From assembly GCA_963718305.1 (NCBI GenBank), contig CAVQZG010000010.1, positions 558,001 through 622,000 of the forward strand: a DNA stretch of 64,000 bases, given 5' to 3'. Position numbers and translations under genes: made by a program. This DNA comes from RYN-230 sp963718305 (GTDB taxonomy: Bacteria; Actinomycetota; Actinomycetes; Streptosporangiales; Streptosporangiaceae). Below, in pieces: positions 19,322 through 28,031 of this stretch. How positions within the stretch are numbered: position 1 is the stretch's first letter; every line of letters begins with the position of its first letter. Below the pieces are notes generated by a model that was given only the letters and a program-made list of their open reading frames with translations, did not search any database and was not told the DNA's origin.

Positions 19322-20236
19322 GTGGGTATCCTCCGCAAGGTGCCGCTTCTGGCGTGGATAGGGCTGGTGCTCGCGTTCGCCTCGGCGCTCGTGACCAACA
19401 CGGCCTACTCATTCGAGCACGACGCGGCCGCGGCGCTGCCGCCCCTTTCGCCGCGCCGCCCGTTCCGGACGGTCGAATCCCTCCTGGAAGACCGCCGCTG
19501 GCTCAAGGCGTTCGGGACCGAGACCGCAGGCTGGCTCATGTACGTGGCCGCGCTGCGGCTCGCGCCGCTCGCCCTCGTGCAGTCGGTCACCGCCTCCGGC
19601 GTCGCGGTCCTGGCCTTCGCGACGGCCCGGGGGCACCCGTCCCGGCTGGCCCGGCGCGAGCAGGCCGCCGTGGTTCTCGCCCTCGTCGGGCTGGCCCTGC
19701 TGGGGCTCTCGATCACGGGCGCGGAGGACACCCAGCGGCACCCGCCGGTCCTGGGCCTCATCATCTGGCTCGCGGCGTGCGGCGCCGGCGCGGCGCTCCT
19801 CATCGTCGTGCACACGCGCATCGCGCGGGCCGCCTCGCTCGGCCTGGCCACCGGCCTGCTGTTCTCCATCGGGGATATCTCCGCCAAGCTCATCGGGTAC
19901 GGCGGGATCTGGCTGGTGGCCCTGGTCTCCCTCATCATCGGTTACGGAATCGGCACCAGCGTCCTGCAGACGGCCTACCAGAAGGGTGACGCCCTCACGG
20001 CCGCGGGCACGGCCACGATGGTGACGAACGCGGTCCCGATCGCCGCGGGCTTCGTCTTGTTCGGCGAGATCCTGCCGCACGGCATCCGGGCCGTGGCCCA
20101 GGTCATGGCGTTCGCCTGCCTCATCCTGAGCGCGGTCGCCCTCGGGCGCCCGGATTCGCCAGACGCCGCTCCCGCCCCCGCCCCGAGCGCGGAGCCCGCC
20201 AGCGCGGAGCCCGCCGGGGAATCGCCGCCGACCTAG
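19322..20236 (+). CDS. DMT/NIPA-like integral membrane protein
   Basis: A 304-residue protein with about nine hydrophobic segments (for example LLAWIGLVLAFASALVTNTA, LALVQSVTASGVAVLAFATA, GLIIWLAACGAGAALLIVVH). The two-repeat arrangement and GLLFSIGDISAKLIGYGG resemble drug/metabolite-transporter superfamily and NIPA-like magnesium transporter proteins. The C-terminal 30 residues are Ala/Pro/Glu-rich and probably cytoplasmic. GTG 19322 is the start in the given reading. Monocistronic, divergent from the ABC operon across 226 bases. Substrate unknown. Confidence 0.75.
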   Translation: MGILRKVPLLAWIGLVLAFASALVTNTAYSFEHDAAAALPPLSPRRPFRTVESLLEDRRWLKAFGTETAGWLMYVAALRLAPLALVQSVTASGVAVLAFATARGHPSRLARREQAAVVLALVGLALLGLSITGAEDTQRHPPVLGLIIWLAACGAGAALLIVVHTRIARAASLGLATGLLFSIGDISAKLIGYGGIWLVALVSLIIGYGIGTSVLQTAYQKGDALTAAGTATMVTNAVPIAAGFVLFGEILPHGIRAVAQVMAFACLILSAVALGRPDSPDAAPAPAPSAEPASAEPAGESPPT

Positions 20237-20391
20237 CCCCACCGCAGCCGGGAGGGCCAGCCGGTTTAGTGCTGCGCGGCCCGCAGCGGGGTTGACCTGT
20301 TCGGGAGGCACCCCGGGCGGTCTGCCTTCCCCCGGCAAGTCTGCCCGGGATGACTTGGCAGCAAGATGGCAGGATTCGAGCGTGTGTTCGA

Positions 20392-20616
20392 TTACCGCTC
20401 GGTCACATAGAACCCCAGGCCGCGTACCGCCACGATCAACCCCTCGTCCGCCAGCGTGGACAGCGCATGCTGCGCTGTCTTGTGGCTTACCCCGTATTCC
20501 TGGGCCAGCGTGAGGATGCTGGGAACGCGGGTCGTTAGCTCCCCTGACTCGATCTTGGCGCGCAACTCAGCTGCCAACTGCTCATGCAGGGGCACGGGGA
20601 TGTCTCGGCTAACCAC
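20392..20616 (-). CDS. Short GntR-family winged-helix regulator
   Basis: About 74 residues, essentially one GntR DNA-binding domain: DIPVPLHEQLAAELRAKIES, VPSILTLAQEYGVSHKTAQH, ALSTLADEGLIVAVRGLGFY. No effector domain follows, as in the single-domain GntR proteins common in actinomycetes. GTG 20616 (VVSRDIPV) is preferred because the palindromes at 20648-20697 would otherwise fall inside or right at the gene start; ATG 20652 and 20730 are alternatives. Divergent from the small gene at 20785, with which it probably forms a regulator-target pair. Confidence 0.78.
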   Translation of the reverse strand: MVSRDIPVPLHEQLAAELRAKIESGELTTRVPSILTLAQEYGVSHKTAQHALSTLADEGLIVAVRGLGFYVTER

Positions 20617-20647
20617 CAGCCCATGCCAGCACCCCCCGCTGCGCTCC

Positions 20648-20697
20648 CCCATATATGGGTTTACCCCACTGAGGAGGTGTGTACTCCACCACACTCC
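20648..20697. promoter_or_regulatory. Two inverted repeats between divergent GntR and small-protein genes (candidate operators)
   Basis: A perfect 12-bp palindrome, CCCATATATGGG, occupies 20648-20659. A second near-palindrome follows: GGAGGTGTG (20673-20681) against CACACTCC (20690-20697). Both lie between the divergent genes in a stretch visibly richer in A and T than its surroundings. GntR proteins bind such dyads and commonly repress their own promoters, so autoregulation is the simplest reading. Confidence 0.5.
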
Positions 20698-20784
20698 GCT
20701 ACGCTGAAAACTGGCCCGGCCGGACTGCATGCCTGCCAGTCACCCCAGCGGCCGGGGCCACTCAACGCCACCGGGGAGGCCCCT

Positions 20785-21078
20785 GTGTACTTAGAAGAGC
20801 GGGACAAGCCCTACACGGCCGATGAAGTCATGACCTTGTTCCCTGTCCTGACCGAGGTTGAATGCGTCATCGTGTCGCGGTTAGAGGAACGATTCCTGGG
20901 CTGGCATATCTGGCCGCACGTGGACTACCCGAAGGTTCATATCTGGCTAGCAAAGAAGAACTTCACGGCTATGCAGCTTCTAGCTGTAGGGAAGCTGGGA
21001 GACATGCCAGGGGAAATAGCCAACTGGATCAACTTCAACTCATCCTCCGTATGGGGGACGACGGAAGGGGGTTACTGA
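20785..21078 (+). CDS. Small acidic hypothetical protein paired with the GntR regulator
   Basis: A 97-residue protein starting at GTG 20785, preceded by ggggagg at five to six bases. The sequence (MYLEERDKPYTADEVMTLFP, CVIVSRLEERFLGWHIWPHV, GEIANWINFNSSSVWGTTEGGY) has no membrane segment, signal peptide or motif I recognise; Trp is unusually frequent. Base composition is near 50% GC across 20900-21050, far below neighbouring genes, and codons ending in A or T are common, which suggests recent acquisition. It is divergent from the short GntR gene. Function unknown. Confidence 0.65.
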   Translation: MYLEERDKPYTADEVMTLFPVLTEVECVIVSRLEERFLGWHIWPHVDYPKVHIWLAKKNFTAMQLLAVGKLGDMPGEIANWINFNSSSVWGTTEGGY

Positions 21079-21122
21079 TGCTGGCTGTTGCGGAGACCAG
21101 CCCGGAGGCCAGCCCAGACGGC

Positions 21123-21890
21123 TTACCGCTGCGCGGCCAGCAGCGGGATGGCCGCGATCTTCTCCTCGGTCAGGTCCTCCCAGCAGATCCCGGCGGCCGG
21201 CCGCGACCCGCGGTGCGGGCGGCAGTCGATGACCCGCTCCGGGGTGACGATGAAGTCCACCGGGACATCGTGATCAGTCACCGGGATAACCCCGGCCGGG
21301 CGGAGCTGGATCTCATGCACGGTGGTCACGGCCACGGTGTGCGGGCTGATCAGGCCGGCCGCGGTGGCCAGGGCGAACTCCAGGTCGGCGAAGCCGCCGC
21401 CCTTCCCCAGCCGGGCGCCGTCCTCGCTGGCGGCGACGCTGCCCATCACCACCAGGTCCACCGGGGTCAGGTCAGCCAGACTGACCTGCCGGGCGGACCG
21501 GGCCGCCCCGCTGATCGAGGCCGCCTTCCGGGGCGGCTCGCTCAGGTGGGCGGGGTCCAGGGCAAAGAACGGCTCGGCGCTGGCCAGCCGCGGCACGGCC
21601 ATGTAGATGGTCTTGCCGTCCTCCAGCGCCCGCTGGCGCACCGGCCACTGCGCGGAGTCCGGGTTGGCCTTCAGGGTGCGGGCCTCCTGCCACGCGGGCA
21701 GGCCGCGCAGCCGCTGCGCGGCGGCTTCGGCACCGGAGAAGTTCGGGATGCGGCCGGCCGCGCCCGGGAACCGGGCCACCCGGGCCGCGGTCATCTCGGC
21801 CCAGACCTCCTGCCGCAGCGCGGCCTTGGCCGCCAGCACGCCGGCCGGGCCGCCCGCGTCACGATCATGACGAGGCGCGCGACGGGGCAT
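21123..21890 (-). CDS. 5-formyltetrahydrofolate cyclo-ligase family protein
   Basis: A 255-residue member of the NagB/5-FCL-like superfamily. The hallmark glycine loop and following strand are seen in GARLGKGGGFADLEFALATA, with LVVMGSVAAS before it and TVAVTTVHEIQL after it. Classical enzymes convert 5-formyl-THF to 5,10-methenyl-THF using ATP. This protein is longer than the about 190-residue classical form and resembles the MTHFSD-like branch, so the exact reaction is less sure. The start is either 21890 or slightly downstream; the first 20 residues are Arg-rich and non-conserved. The AraC-type gene ends 13 bases upstream and may be cotranscribed. Confidence 0.8.
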   Translation of the reverse strand: MPRRAPRHDRDAGGPAGVLAAKAALRQEVWAEMTAARVARFPGAAGRIPNFSGAEAAAQRLRGLPAWQEARTLKANPDSAQWPVRQRALEDGKTIYMAVPRLASAEPFFALDPAHLSEPPRKAASISGAARSARQVSLADLTPVDLVVMGSVAASEDGARLGKGGGFADLEFALATAAGLISPHTVAVTTVHEIQLRPAGVIPVTDHDVPVDFIVTPERVIDCRPHRGSRPAAGICWEDLTEEKIAAIPLLAAQR

Positions 21891-21902
21891 TCCCCCATCC
21901 TG

Positions 21903-22760
21903 TCAGGAGGACTGCGCGCTGGCGTAGGCCGCGGGCGTCTGGCCGATCGCGGCCCGGAAATCCCGGGTCAGGTGGGCCTGGTCCGCGTAGCCGAGCGCGG
22001 CGGCTATCTCCGCCCACGACACGGGCTTGCCCTCGCGGACCATCTCGGCCGCCTCCAGCAGCCGGTAGCGGCGGATCACCCAGGTCGGTGACACGCCGGC
22101 GTACTGCAGGAACATCCGCTGCAGGGTCCGCTGGCCGAGGCCAGCGCGCTCGCACAGATCGCCGAGCCGCCGCACCGTCCGGTCGCTCTCGGCGATCCGG
22201 GCCACCTCCGCGACGCTGCGGGCGGGTTCCCGGCGCTCCGGGTGTACCGCCCGCTCCAGCGTGGTGGCCAGCAGCGCGACGCGGGCGGCCTCGTCCGGTT
22301 CGGCGGTCACCTGCCGCAACAGCACCGCCTCATCGGTGCCGAGAGCCTGCCCCAGGGGGACGACCCGGTCGGTGAGCCCGGCCGCTGATCCGGTGATGAA
22401 CGCCCCCAGTCCCCCGGGCCAGGCCAGGGCGGCGACGGTCCAGCCCCGGCCGGCCAGCACCCGGGTGGACAGGCCACGGGCCACCCCGTACAGGCGTGCT
22501 TCGACCGGTCCCGGCTCGGGCTGGCCCGGCGTCGCGTTGGCGTGGCCGATGCTGACGTTCGCGCCGGGGTGGGTGAGCACCTGCTGCTGATGGACCGTCC
22601 CGGGCGGCAGGTCCCAGCGCACCGCCCAGAAGCGATCCACCAGCCCGTCCAGCACCGGCCCGGCCGGATAGCGGGTCAGCCGGACCCGCTGGCGCAGCAG
22701 CCAGGGGTCGAGGATGCCGCGGCTGTCCCGCTCCACCGGATCCGGCTGCGAACTGCTCAT
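21903..22760 (-). CDS. AraC-family transcriptional regulator
   Basis: A 285-residue regulator. A cupin-like N-terminal half (TRYPAGPVLDGLVDRFWAVR and VLTHPGANVSIGHAN) precedes two helix-turn-helix motifs of the AraC type (LGDLCERAGLGQRTLQRMFL, and WAEIAAALGYADQAHLTRDF before IGQTPAAY). The N-terminal type matches the DUF6597 group seen in many actinobacterial regulators. It lies just upstream of the cyclo-ligase-family gene and is divergent from the MDMPI-like gene at 22836, whose promoter must share 22761-22835. Effector unknown. Confidence 0.88.
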   Translation of the reverse strand: MSSSQPDPVERDSRGILDPWLLRQRVRLTRYPAGPVLDGLVDRFWAVRWDLPPGTVHQQQVLTHPGANVSIGHANATPGQPEPGPVEARLYGVARGLSTRVLAGRGWTVAALAWPGGLGAFITGSAAGLTDRVVPLGQALGTDEAVLLRQVTAEPDEAARVALLATTLERAVHPERREPARSVAEVARIAESDRTVRRLGDLCERAGLGQRTLQRMFLQYAGVSPTWVIRRYRLLEAAEMVREGKPVSWAEIAAALGYADQAHLTRDFRAAIGQTPAAYASAQSS

Positions 22761-22835
22761 TCCGTGACCCTAACCGCTGGCGCTGACGCGAATCTTCAAG
22801 CGGCGGCCCCGCCTGCCTCCGTAGGGTCATGAGCC

Positions 22836-23449
22836 ATGACCACAGACACGGAGAAGACCACTGACCTGCTCGTCGCCGTGCTCGCCGACCTCGAACCCGT
22901 GGTCGGCCGCGTCACCGGGGAGCAACTGCATGACCCGACGCCGTGCACCGAACTGGATGTCGGCCAGCTTCGTACGCACATCCTGGGCTGGCTGACCACC
23001 TTCGCGGCTGGTTTCGCCGATCCGGGCGGCCAGGCGCCCCTCGACCGCATCGATGGGTACGCCGTGCCCGCCGACCCGGCGGCGGAGGTGCGTTCCGCGT
23101 CCGCCGCGATGGCCGCGGCGCTGCGCGGCGGCGCGGCCGGCCGGCCCTGCGGCTGGGGGACAGCGCGATGCCGGGTGACATGGCCCTGAGCATGATCCTC
23201 TGGGAGTACCAGGTGCACGGCTGGGATCTGGCCCGGGCCACCGGCCAGCCCTGGTCGCCGCCGGCCGCGGCGGCGGAGGAGTCGCTGGAGTTCGCGCCTG
23301 GCATGCTGACCCCCGACTACCAGGGCGACGGGAAGGCCTTCGCTCCGCGGGTGCCCGTACCAGCCACGGCCCCGGCCCTGGACCGCCTGCTGGGGCTGTC
23401 CGGCCGCGACCCGGGCTGGCCCGCGCACTCAGGAGAGGACTCCCCATGA
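22836..23449 (+). CDS. TIGR03086-type (MDMPI/DinB fold) metal-binding protein, frameshifted
   Basis: Mycothiol-dependent maleylpyruvate-isomerase-like protein of about 204 residues. The first half (MTTDTEKTTDLLVAVLADLE, VTGEQLHDPTPCTELDVGQL, with metal-ligand His in RTHILGWL) is in frame 0. The second half (AMPGDMALSMILWEYQVHGW, DLARATGQPW, with the second His region) is in frame 2 and ends at 23449. One extra C in the CCC run at 23145-23147 would merge them (GRPLRLGDSAMPGDMAL). Both halves are typical of the family, so I read one gene. Its stop overlaps the DUF3224 start. Substrate unknown. Confidence 0.8.
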
Positions 23450-23826
23450 CGCTCATCGCCCGCTTCAGGGTCGATGGTTTCGAGCCACGGCAGATCACCG
23501 GCCTGGACGCGGACTGGGTCGGGGTGATGACGTTCGCCAAGACGTTCACGTCCGGGATCGTCGGCACGGCCACGACCGTGTTCATGTCGGCCGGCACCGA
23601 GGAGGGCTCGCGGTCGTATGTGGCCACCGAGCGGATCACCGGCCGCACCGAGGACGGCGGGGAGGGCTCGGTGACCGTCCAGCACGGAGGGCTCGAGTCG
23701 GACCCGGATACGTGGTTCGGCCACATCGTGCCCAAGACCGGGACCGGCGATTTCGCCGGCTGGGCCGGGTCGGCCCGGATCATCCACGATGACCAGGGAC
23801 CCTACTTCGAGATCACGCTGGCCTGA
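23446..23826 (+). CDS. DUF3224 family protein
   Basis: A 126-residue protein of the allene-oxide-cyclase-barrel-like DUF3224 family. Signature segments are FRVDGFEPRQITGLDADWVG, FSGIV-like TFTSGIVGTATTVFMSAGTE, YVATERITGRTEDGGEGSVT and GTGDFAGWAGSARIIHDDQG. Catalytic role not established for the family. ATG 23446 overlaps the preceding stop (ATGA), implying translational coupling with the MDMPI-like protein. Confidence 0.88.
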   Translation: MTLIARFRVDGFEPRQITGLDADWVGVMTFAKTFTSGIVGTATTVFMSAGTEEGSRSYVATERITGRTEDGGEGSVTVQHGGLESDPDTWFGHIVPKTGTGDFAGWAGSARIIHDDQGPYFEITLA

Positions 23827-23855
23827 GGGCCCCGGCTCGCGGCCATGACGGCCGG

Positions 23856-24248
23856 TCAGGCCTGCTTGAGCTTGCGCCAGCCGCCCGCGCGATTGTTGGC
23901 GATGATGTGCCGGAACATGGTGGTGAGGGCGCCAGCGTTGATGGGCTCACCCTCGCGCACCGCGACCGTCCGGGCGGTCTGGTTGCCGTGGCCGCCGGTG
24001 ATGATCCCCTCCGGGTCCGGGACGATCGCGCCGTCATAGAGGAAGACGTTGACGTGATCCCTGGCCGCCACCAGCGCGCAGATGTTGCCCTGCAGGACGA
24101 AGTAGGGCAGCCGGGTGCGCTTGATGGTCTCGGTCACTTCCGGGTCCGCCGCATGGACCAGCCCGCGGACCTCGCGGCAGATGGCCTGCTGCCAGCCGGG
24201 CAGCGAGTCGATGTACGCGTTGACGCGCGGGTCGGTGGTGCCGGTCAT
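23856..24248 (-). CDS. DUF1801 (YdhG-like) protein
   Basis: A 130-residue protein with DUF1801 features: INAYIDSLP-like VNAYIDSLPGWQQAICREVR, EVTETIKRTRLPYFVLQGNI, VNVFLYDGAIVPDPEGIITG. Small alpha/beta proteins of this family have unknown function. Convergent with the DUF3224 gene. Divergent from the alpha/beta hydrolase gene; the gap 24249-24446 holds no recognised gene or promoter consensus. Confidence 0.85.
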   Translation of the reverse strand: MTGTTDPRVNAYIDSLPGWQQAICREVRGLVHAADPEVTETIKRTRLPYFVLQGNICALVAARDHVNVFLYDGAIVPDPEGIITGGHGNQTARTVAVREGEPINAGALTTMFRHIIANNRAGGWRKLKQA

Positions 24249-24446
24249 GGCGGGGGTCCCTCCTGGCGGCCGTGAACGGGCCGCTCACTGGTGACGAGGG
24301 TAGACGCCAGCCACGCCCCCGTCCCGCGGCGCTCCGGTCCGGCGGGCTGGACCGCTGAGGGGATTGCCCGGAGACTGGGATGACAGCGGTCCGCTGGCGG
24401 CTGGGAGTCACGGCGGCCGAGGCACACCAGGTCGGAGGTGACCGCA

Positions 24447-25343
24447 ATGACGCGGCGCGATATCGAGTTCGACGCCGAGGGCGTCACGTTGCGTGGCTGG
24501 TTCTACCCGGCTGAGGGGGCGGGCGGCCCCGCGCCTTCCGTCGTTATGGCGCACGGTTTCTCCGCGGTCAAGGAAATGTACCTGGACAGCTTCGCCGAGG
24601 TGTTCGCCGCGGCCGGGCTCAACGCGCTGGTGTTCGACAACCGCTGCTTCGGGGCCAGTGCGGGTGAACCACGCCAGGAGATCGACCCGTGGGCACAGGT
24701 CAGGGACTACCGGCACGCCATCACCTACGCCAGCACTCTCCCGGAGGTCGATTCCAGCCGGATCGGGATCTGGGGCAGCAGCTACTCCGGCGGCCACGTC
24801 CTGGTCGTGGCGGCGATCGACCGCCGGGTGAAGGCGGTCGTCTGCCAGGTGCCGCTCATCAGCGGCCACGACAACCTGCGTGCCCTGGTCCGGGCCGACT
24901 TTATCGCCGGGTTCCGTGAGATGTTCGACGCCGACCGGCTGGCCCGCTTCGGCGGCGAGCCGCCGGTCATGGTCCCGGTGGTCGACAAGGACCCGCTGGC
25001 GCCGTCGGCGCTGCCGACCGCGGACTCGTGGGAGTGGTTCAGCGAGACCGGCAATACCCGGGCACCGGCCTGGCGGAACGAGGTGACGCTGCGCAGCGTG
25101 GAGATGTTCACCGAGTACGAGCCGGGCGTCTACCTGCCCTGGATCAGTCCCACGCCGCTGCTGATGCTGGTGGCCGCCGGTGACCACCTGGTGCCCTCAG
25201 AACTCGCTATCGCGGCCTTCGACACGGCGCACCAGCCCAAGGAGCTGGTCATCCTGCCCGGCTGTCATTTCGACGCCTACGTCAAGGGGTTCGACGCCGC
25301 CAGCGGGCAGGCGCGTGACTGGTTCACCCGGCACCTGGCCTAG
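24447..25343 (+). CDS. Alpha/beta hydrolase (S9/dienelactone-hydrolase-like)
   Basis: A 298-residue cytoplasmic hydrolase. The oxyanion region is VVMAHGFSAVKEMYLD, the nucleophile elbow GIWGSSYSGGHVLVVA (Ser), the acid in LLMLVAAGDHLVP (Asp), and the catalytic His in VILPGCHFDAYV. The arrangement matches YcjY/DUF1749-like hydrolases. ATG 24447 is chosen since ggagg lies eight bases upstream; GTG 24438 overlaps that site. Ends 40 bases before dtd, so cotranscription is possible. Ester or peptide substrate cannot be told apart. Confidence 0.88.
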   Translation: MTRRDIEFDAEGVTLRGWFYPAEGAGGPAPSVVMAHGFSAVKEMYLDSFAEVFAAAGLNALVFDNRCFGASAGEPRQEIDPWAQVRDYRHAITYASTLPEVDSSRIGIWGSSYSGGHVLVVAAIDRRVKAVVCQVPLISGHDNLRALVRADFIAGFREMFDADRLARFGGEPPVMVPVVDKDPLAPSALPTADSWEWFSETGNTRAPAWRNEVTLRSVEMFTEYEPGVYLPWISPTPLLMLVAAGDHLVPSELAIAAFDTAHQPKELVILPGCHFDAYVKGFDAASGQARDWFTRHLA

Positions 25344-25382
25344 GCTGTCACGGGTTCCGGACGCCGCCAGGAGGGCAGGCCA

Positions 25383-25808
25383 GTGCGAGCCGTGGTGCAG
25401 CGGGTGACCCAGGCCAGCGTGACCGTGGACGGGCAGGCCGTCGGGGCCATCGCCGAGCCGGGCCTGCTCGTCCTGGTCGGCATCACCCACGACGACACCC
25501 CGGAGAAGGCGGCGAAGCTGGCCGCGAAGCTGTGGGGGCTGAGGATCCTGGACGGGGAGAAGTCCTGCTCCGACGTGTCCGCCCCACTGCTGGTGATCAG
25601 CCAGTTCACGCTCTACGCCGACACGCGCAAGGGCCGGCGCCCGACCTGGCAGGCGGCTGCCCCCGGGCCGGTGGCCGGGCCGCTGGTGGATGCGGTGGTC
25701 GCGGCCCTGCAAGAGCTGGGCGCCCGCGTGCAGACCGGCGTCTTCGGGGCCGACATGAAGGTCAGCCTGGTCAACGACGGCCCGGTCACCCTGGTCCTGG
25801 ACCTGTGA
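25383..25808 (+). CDS. dtd: D-aminoacyl-tRNA deacylase
   Basis: A 141-residue enzyme that hydrolyses D-aminoacyl-tRNAs and glycyl-tRNA(Ala), a translation proofreading step. Full-length with all hallmarks: MRAVVQRVTQASVTVDGQ, SQFTLYADTRKGRRPTWQ (the S-Q-x-T-L motif), and VSLVNDGPVTLVLDL, which contains the active-site N-x-G-P-V-T element. Starts at GTG 25383. Its last 23 bases overlap the end of the convergent methyltransferase gene. Confidence 0.96.
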   Translation: MRAVVQRVTQASVTVDGQAVGAIAEPGLLVLVGITHDDTPEKAAKLAAKLWGLRILDGEKSCSDVSAPLLVISQFTLYADTRKGRRPTWQAAAPGPVAGPLVDAVVAALQELGARVQTGVFGADMKVSLVNDGPVTLVLDL

Positions 25809-26589
25809 CCCGCTGGCCTTTGACCGCCCGCGTCGCGACGTAGCCGGGCATGTAGCGGGCGGTGGGGTCGGCGTGATGGGGCGCCTCGGCCAGGTGGGTC
25901 AGCGACAGGCCGGCCGCCAGTTGCCCGCCGATCTGGCTGGTCAGCGAGTGGCTGTATTCGATCGGGCCGTCCCCGTAATACTGGCGCCGCTCGGCATCGG
26001 GCAGGTCGAGGGTGCTGAACGGGAGCGGGTGGCGGACCACGAACTCGTCCCGCTCCAGCGCCTCGACGTCGAAGATGTAGAGGTCGGGGTTCAAGAATCC
26101 CGCCATCAGGATCCCGCCGGGCCGCAGCACCCGGGCCGCCTCCCGCCAGACCGGGGCCAGATCGGGGCAGAACACATTCGACACCGGGTTGAACACGACC
26201 TCGAAGCTGGCGTCGGGGAAGGCGCTGAGATCCCGCATGTCGCCGAGCACGGTCTGGATGGCCAGCCCTTCCCGCGCCGCCACTTCCTCATCGCGGGCCA
26301 GCTGCCGCGGCGAGTTGTCGAACACGGTCATCCGCGCGCCGGCCGCGGCCAGGACCGGGCCCTGCTGGCCGCCGCCCGAGGCCAGGCCCAGCACCGGCAC
26401 CCCGGCCAGGTCGGCCGGGAACCAGTCCCGGGGCACGGGCTCGTAGCCGATGAGCACCACGGACCAGTCCCCGCCGCGGGCCCGGGCGATCACCTCGGGC
26501 CCGACCGGCTTGGTCCACTCGTTGCCCGTTTCCACCTCACGGTCCCAGGCGGCACGGTTATGAGCCACGGGATCAAAATCATCAGCCAT
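25786..26589 (-). CDS. Class I SAM-dependent methyltransferase
   Basis: A 267-residue protein. The SAM-binding loop is VPVLGLASGGGQQGPVLAAA, followed by the acidic strand end MTVFDNSP, motif II-like GDMRDLSAFPDASFEVVFNP and post-motif AARVLRPGGILMAGFLNP. The N terminus (NRAAWDREVETGNEWTKPV) is typical of a group of bacterial small-molecule methyltransferases. Substrate unknown. It overlaps dtd tail to tail by 23 bases and is divergent from the carboxymuconolactone-decarboxylase-family gene. Confidence 0.9.
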   Translation of the reverse strand: MADDFDPVAHNRAAWDREVETGNEWTKPVGPEVIARARGGDWSVVLIGYEPVPRDWFPADLAGVPVLGLASGGGQQGPVLAAAGARMTVFDNSPRQLARDEEVAAREGLAIQTVLGDMRDLSAFPDASFEVVFNPVSNVFCPDLAPVWREAARVLRPGGILMAGFLNPDLYIFDVEALERDEFVVRHPLPFSTLDLPDAERRQYYGDGPIEYSHSLTSQIGGQLAAGLSLTHLAEAPHHADPTARYMPGYVATRAVKGQRVTGPGPG

Positions 26590-26644
26590 CCGAGCACTCT
26601 AGAGCGCATGCTGGGCATGGTCACCGGCTTATCGAGGAGGGCGC

Positions 26645-27190
26645 ATGCCGCACATCACGCTGAACTCGGCCGAACCGGGGATCCGGGGACTGCTCCGGTA
26701 CCGGCCCGAGACGGGCCGCCCGCTGAGCGAGCTGGCCGAGGTGCTGCTGCGCGGGCCGGGCACCCTGACCCGCGGGGAGCGGGAACTGATCGCGGCCTAC
26801 GTGTCGGGGTTAAACGACTGCCAGTACTGCACGTCGTCGCACTCGGCCACCGCCGCGGCCCAGCTGCCGGGCGGCATGGCGCTCGTGGATCAGGTCCGGG
26901 CCGACGCCGGCCAGGCGCCGGTCTCCGCCAAGCTCAGGGCCTTGCTCGCGATCGCGGCCGCGGTCCAGCGAGGCGGCCACCAGGTCACAGACGAGCACAT
27001 CTCTAACGCCCGCGCGGCGGACGCCACCGACCTGGAGATCCACGACACGGTGCTGATCGCGGCCGCGTTCTGCATGATGAACCGCTATGTCGACGGGCTG
27101 GCCACGATCGCCCCGGACGACCCCGCGGTGTACGCCGCCGGGGCGCAGCACCTGATCAATGAGGGCTATGTGCCACCAGCCGCACCCTAA
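26645..27190 (+). CDS. Carboxymuconolactone decarboxylase/AhpD-fold family protein
   Basis: A 181-residue peroxidase-related AhpD-like protein. The redox motif appears as LNDCQYCTSSHSATAA (C-x-x-C followed by a His), and helical segments such as LSELAEVLLRGPGTLTRGER and LLAIAAAVQRGGHQVTDEHI fit the family. Such proteins act as thiol-dependent peroxidase partners. A good ribosome-binding site (gaggag) precedes ATG 26645. Followed 11 bases after its stop by an alpha/beta hydrolase, probably the same transcript. Confidence 0.9.
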   Translation: MPHITLNSAEPGIRGLLRYRPETGRPLSELAEVLLRGPGTLTRGERELIAAYVSGLNDCQYCTSSHSATAAAQLPGGMALVDQVRADAGQAPVSAKLRALLAIAAAVQRGGHQVTDEHISNARAADATDLEIHDTVLIAAAFCMMNRYVDGLATIAPDDPAVYAAGAQHLINEGYVPPAAP

Positions 27191-27201
27191 GCTCGTCTGA
27201 T

Positions 27202-27993
27202 GTGAGCAGGCATGAGGTCGTGCTGTTGCACGGCCAGCCCGGTTCGGCCTCGGACTGGCAGCTGGTGACGGACCGGCTGCCGGGCTCCCTGGACGTCGTG
27301 GCGCTGGACCGGCCCGGGTACGGGACGAGCCAGCAGCCCGCCGGCGGCTTCGGGTACGGCGCCCGCGCGGTCCTGACCGAGCTGGATGCGCGCGGCATCG
27401 GGCGGACGGTCCTGGTGGGCCACTCCTACGGGGGAGGCGTCGCGCTGACCGTGGCCCAGCAGGCGCCGCAGCGCGTCGAGGCGCTCATCCTGCTGGCCAG
27501 CGTCGGCCCGGGCTGCCTGACCGGCTGGGACCGGCTGCTGGCCGCCCCGCTGACCGGGGAGGCGTGCGCGCTCACGGCATGGTGGCTGACTCCCTGGCTG
27601 GCCCGGTCCCGGCTGGCGGCCATCGCCCGGCTGCGCGGGCGGCCCATCGGCCCCGGAGAGCATGTCAACTGGCACATCTGGGGGCACGCCCACCACGACC
27701 ACGGGCCGCTGTGGCGCAGCTTCCTCACCGAGCAGCGTGCGCTGGTCCACGAGCTCGGCGGCCTCACCGCGTCCCTGGCGGGCGTGGTCCAGCCGGTGCT
27801 GCTGATCGCCGACCCGGACGACACGCTCGTTCCGGTCGGCACCACCCATCAGCTGGCCGCGGCCCTCCCCGACGCCCGCGTGCAGCTCCTCAGCCAGATC
27901 GGCCATCACCTGCCCCTCCGGGGGGCACCCCAGATCGCGGCGGCGATCACCGATTTCCTGGCCGCGCTGGACGCCGTAAACCATGACGGATGA
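27202..27993 (+). CDS. Alpha/beta fold hydrolase
   Basis: A 263-residue hydrolase. HG oxyanion motif VVLLHGQPGSASDWQL, nucleophile elbow VLVGHSYGGGVAL (Ser), acid Asp in LLIADPDDTLVP, catalytic His in QIGHHLPL. A lid domain lies between residues about 120 and 190. Substrate not predictable. Starts at GTG 27202 directly after the AhpD-like gene; 38 bases separate it from the LLM-type oxidoreductase gene. Confidence 0.88.
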   Translation: MSRHEVVLLHGQPGSASDWQLVTDRLPGSLDVVALDRPGYGTSQQPAGGFGYGARAVLTELDARGIGRTVLVGHSYGGGVALTVAQQAPQRVEALILLASVGPGCLTGWDRLLAAPLTGEACALTAWWLTPWLARSRLAAIARLRGRPIGPGEHVNWHIWGHAHHDHGPLWRSFLTEQRALVHELGGLTASLAGVVQPVLLIADPDDTLVPVGTTHQLAAALPDARVQLLSQIGHHLPLRGAPQIAAAITDFLAALDAVNHDG

Positions 27994-28031
27994 CTTGACC
28001 TAAGGCCGACTTCAAGTTCTAGCGTCATCGC

